From positions 27,730,756 to 27,794,755 of the forward strand of contig CP141150.1 of assembly GCA_035235625.1 (NCBI GenBank): DNA of 64,000 bases, read 5' to 3'. This document shows, piece by piece, positions 60,764-64,000 of the stretch. The notes beneath the pieces were generated by a model that did no database searches, was not told where the DNA came from, and was given only the letters and a program-made list of their open reading frames with translations. The stretch is from Saururus chinensis (Eukaryota; Streptophyta; Magnoliopsida; Piperales; Saururaceae). The translations under genes and the position numbers were made by a program. Numbering within the stretch: position 1 is the stretch's first letter; each line of letters starts with the position of its first letter.

Positions 60764-60904
60764 ATGGAGACCCCAAAATTGCTGTATATAGTGGTAGTTG
60801 ATGAAAATGATGAAGGGAAGGGAAATGTGTCCTTCCGATACACACGATCGGTGCTGCAAAGCACCTTGCAACTTATGGGTTGCAAGCCGAGGCATGCATT
60901 TAAG
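60764..60904 (+). other. LPA1: Coding exon 1 of the LPA1-type gene
   Basis: Runs from ATG to TTTAAG, followed by donor GTATAAG; 47 codons, phase 0. It ends at ...GCKPRHAFK. Confidence 0.92.
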
Positions 60905-63795
60905 GTATAAGGGCAATTGTCATTTTTTTTCTTCTAAGGTCTTTTGATCTAAATTTTTGTGTAAGGACAAACGATCTGACCTATAAAAGGAGCTTTCTTT
61001 TTAGCAAAAACAGAGTCCTGAATTTTTTCTACTCCTTCACCATCTTTGGCACTCCTGATCTAGCAGAAGCATCAGCTAGTCCCAGATTTAATTCATTTGG
61101 CACTCTTCTGTTTCATTTAGCATCAGCTAGTCTTAAACTCTTTCCTACTGTTTGAACAAATGTTTCCGAGTCTCGAAACCTCTCATGATCTCTTCTGCTA
61201 ATGCTGCATGTCTTAGAATTAAGACTTAAACAACTAAACCATTCTTTTGTAGTATTCTCCCTGCAAATATCGCTTTTTCTACATCTTTTATGCTATCTGA
61301 AGACCTAGCATGGAATTAGATATAGTTTAGCTTGTGGGGAGCCTATAATTCTGAACATCATGCTTACAAGTCTCCTTAGATTATTTTTCTTCCCATCACA
61401 GTAATTATGTTGTTCCATAAAAGATGCTTCAAAGATCAGTCTAGCTGTGAGATTCCTCTAATCATGTGGTCGCAGTTTTTGATTATCACTCATTATAATG
61501 AATGTGACATAATTTATCTTTTTGCGAGGTGCCTTCAGTCTCGACTGTTGGTGTTGTCCGTAATTATGTGTTAATGTAGAAAATCAAAGCAATTGTTCCA
61601 CTCTTTGGAACTATTTAAATTTTCAATTCAATCTGTGATTAGATGGTTTGTAATAATTTTCTGTAATTGTTCCATTGAGTTCTGTATGAGTAAACACCAA
61701 GTTTCCAATCAATTTCAAAGGAAAGTCCCCCCTTTGTTAATCTGGCATATACCACTTCCACGTTGATTGTCAGGCTTCCATGAAATAAAAAATTTCTTAA
61801 TATGATACCAGTGTTCTTGGAAAAATCATTATTTTTTACTGCAATCATCCCATGACGCCGTGATGATAATATTTAGGCGCTAACTTCCTGCATGGTTTAT
61901 GCATCATCACACAGCCTATAATATTTAGTTTCTTGTCTATGTATTTCATCTACCACACAGCCTAGGCCCACCGGTGCCCACCACTTATAAGTACGCGGCA
62001 GCCAGGTTGGCTGTAGGTTATAACAGCCTTCTGCACTCCAAACAAATAACTCTCTTATTGCAGTAATGTTTGATTGGGATGGGATGGGATGGGATGGTGA
62101 ATAATGGCATTGCAATTGTGTAACATGTTATAGTTGCTATTTGGAAAATGCACTAGCGTTGGCAGCCATATTTGTCATTATTGGTCTGATTAGTGTTGTT
62201 ACCTTCTGATGATCGTCAATTAGTATTGAAATCGAAATTGTGATGTAACAGTTGTTCATGATTTCCCCTTTTATTTGTTCTTTGCTAAATGTGTGTCTAG
62301 GAGTCATGAGTCTTGTGCACTGTAGAGTCTTAGATGACTTTTTACATTATTATTTTGTTGAATCAAGTTTTATTTGTATTAATTTTTTTCATTCTCTCTG
62401 TCAAATATGGCTTTGTATTTCCACTTGATGTTATTTTTCATCTTGGTGAAGTTTGACTGCATCAAATCTTACAAAGCTTAGCCCGACAGTTGATAGGGAG
62501 TTCTGTATATTGGAAATCTTTTTGTTATGTCTTGTGCTACAAAATATTTTACTAAATGGAGATGTTATTTTATTTGGGTTTGTGAAGTTTATACTATAAC
62601 ACCTAGCAAAAAAAAGGTTTACACTATCAAATTATATAGCTTAGTTTGACAGTTGATTGAGACTTCTGTGTATCAATCTATTACACTTTGTGCTAAAATA
62701 TCTTACTAACTTTTTTTGTAGATTCTTAATGAATCTCATGTTTCTCGTAATTTCAGTTCTGTTATTTGTATAACGTCGTCCTTTAATCATGCAATAGTGG
62801 AGATACTTATTACAAAATTCTGGGTAATTATGCTGCAATTTTATTGATGCTTCCTATTCTGCCAGATTTGCCAAAGGGTATTTGAGGTGATGAGAAGTGA
62901 ATGTCTGGGTGATGCTCTTCCTCCTGAAACAGAAATATCAGGGCAATATATAATTAATGGACCTTCTGGGAACTTTAATAGAGACGCTGAAGAACACTTG
63001 AACCTAGAAAGAGATGAAAATTATAACAGTGTGCCATTTGAACTGTACAAAAGACGTACTACTATTGTGGTTAAAAGAGATACTTTCTTGGATGTTGTTT
63101 GTGATGCTCTTTCTCTTTACAAGTATGTTGGTCCCAATCAGAGGGCAGACTTAGTACTTGCATGCAGGTATGCATTTGACTTGAACGTTTGTATTTCAAT
63201 CTAATTAAATATTAGTTATTCTTGTTTCTTTGCCTTATTTGGAAATTAGTGAAAGGTATCATCTCAATTGTATTAATTCATTCAGCTATTTTTACACCTC
63301 AATTCCTCCGTTTGATTTGAGAAGAAAACCAAATTTTATAATATTTTCTTGGTACTATATTATTCCTGAGTAACATAATTACTGGGCCCCATCTCTGGTG
63401 GACTTTCTGGTGCTGGTTTGACTGTTCAGTTCAACTACTATGTGCTCATGATAGTTGTAATGATGGATGTACTATAATTTGTGCTGCTTTAAAATAAGTG
63501 CATTCTGACAGTTCTCTCCTTGATAGTTTTTTTTTCCTTTTTTGGCTACTTTTTTTTGTACCAGTTTAAGCTCTATCTTTCCAACCTTTTTAATATTTAC
63601 TGTTTTAATGACATGTAATAACGTAATCTTCCTCTTTTCACGAAGAAGCAATGCTACCTTCTGACTAATGATTCTTTGTTGTCATCCTTTAAACTGCGCT
63701 CATCCTATTCTAGAATTAGAGAAAGGAAGGAATCGATGACAATTCTGTTGTGTGGCACAAGCGGATGTGGAAAATCAACATTGTCTGCGTTGCTG
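60764..63795 (+). CDS. LPA1: LPA1-type P-loop NTPase (2-phosphoglycerate kinase-like), N-terminal part, join of three exons
   Basis: Join 60764-60904, 62866-63167, 63714-63795: 175 codons without a stop, all junctions GT-AG. The protein starts [16 protein letters not shown], continues [19 protein letters not shown] and [15 protein letters not shown], then an ATP-cone-like segment ([20 protein letters not shown], about residues 107-126) and [13 protein letters not shown]. It ends in a Walker A loop, [15 protein letters not shown] (161-175). This is the conserved start of plant LPA1 homologues, proteins of roughly 700 residues related to archaeal 2-phosphoglycerate kinase and linked by rice mutants to phytic acid accumulation. 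The enzymatic substrate in plants is not settled. The ATG was chosen because family members begin shortly before the KLLYIVVVD block and an acceptor lies just upstream. The rest lies beyond the right edge. It is the only intact-looking gene in the window. Confidence 0.93.
60905..62865 (+). other. Intron 1 of the LPA1-type gene (1961 bp)
   Basis: T-rich, begins GTATAAG and ends TTCTGCCAG. It contains a (GGGAT)n run at 62076-62096. No nested gene is seen. Confidence 0.88.
62076..62096. repeat. GGGAT microsatellite
   Basis: Four tandem TGGGA/GGGAT pentamers within intron 1. Confidence 0.9.
62866..63167 (+). other. LPA1: Coding exon 2 of the LPA1-type gene
   Basis: 302 bp between acceptor CTGCCAG and donor GTATGC. 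Starts ICQRVFEVM, ends ...LVLAC plus two bases of an Arg codon, so the next intron is phase 2. Confidence 0.93.
63168..63713 (+). other. Intron 2 of the LPA1-type gene (546 bp)
   Basis: GTATGC...TATTCTAG, T-rich throughout. Confidence 0.88.
63714..63795 (+). other. LPA1: Coding exon 3 of the LPA1-type gene (Walker A exon)
   Basis: 82 bp from acceptor TATTCTAG to donor GTACCC. It completes the split Arg codon, then encodes [20 protein letters not shown] and STLSALL. The remaining 205 bp of the window is intron. Confidence 0.92.
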
Positions 63796-64000
63796 GTACC
63801 CACTTTCCTTCTAAGTAGCATTTCTTTTAATTTTGTTCCCTATCTTTCTTCTTATTGTACACCATTTCTGTTAATTTCAAACCTTATATGAAGCTGAGAA
63901 ATTCCATCTTCAGCATTTCTGTTTAACAAGAGTTTAATTTGATTTGGTTGGAGTTGAACCTATATACTTTTCATTTTCAAAAGCAGCCTGCAAAATTTAC

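Overview
This window is AT-rich nuclear DNA from a flowering plant. Two things support this: a spliced gene whose protein has the conserved architecture of plant LPA1 (low phytic acid) P-loop proteins, and a repeat load of plant-type Ty1/copia and Ty3/gypsy LTR retrotransposons, hAT and PIF/Harbinger MITEs and a SINE-like unit. The species cannot be read from the sequence. I see no bacterial operons, CRISPR arrays, rRNA genes or intact transposon proteins.

Layout. 1-10.4 kb: a degraded LTR remnant, a SINE-like unit, a short hAT-type MITE, and the 5' end (LTR, primer binding site, broken gag start) of a reverse-strand gypsy element. 12.3-22.2 kb: one nearly full-length but dead reverse-strand copia element flanked by the 5-bp duplication GTTTC. 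A 1.2-kb hAT-type element (8-bp duplication GAGTGTAC) splits its integrase, and a 1.7-kb gypsy solo LTR splits its 5' LTR. 23.4 kb: a Tourist-like MITE. 24.3-34.9 kb: two solo LTRs of one gypsy family (T1) in opposite orientation, 856 bp apart; the right-hand copy holds a third solo LTR (T2).

35.1-54.0 kb is a deeply nested block. The outermost layer is a reverse-strand LTR (E, family X) split by a 4.4-kb solo LTR (G, duplication AAATG) and by a short-LTR gypsy relic (duplication TCTCC). That relic contains a family-X element whose two LTRs (A and D) each hold a further solo LTR. Its 5' LTR was also invaded by a second family-X element (LTRs B and C). Both family-X internal domains carry a primer binding site and a polypurine tract but are only 377 and 473 bp long and non-coding. 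Family X therefore looks like a non-autonomous group that combines multi-kilobase LTRs with a tiny internal domain. This is the most interesting structure here.

54.0-59.6 kb is mostly unassigned AT-rich DNA with a (AT)17 microsatellite and a fresh 148-bp tandem duplication. From about 59.6 kb to the right edge lies the only credible host gene, an LPA1-type P-loop NTPase/2-phosphoglycerate-kinase-like gene on the plus strand. Three coding exons (175 codons) are visible and the gene runs out of the window.
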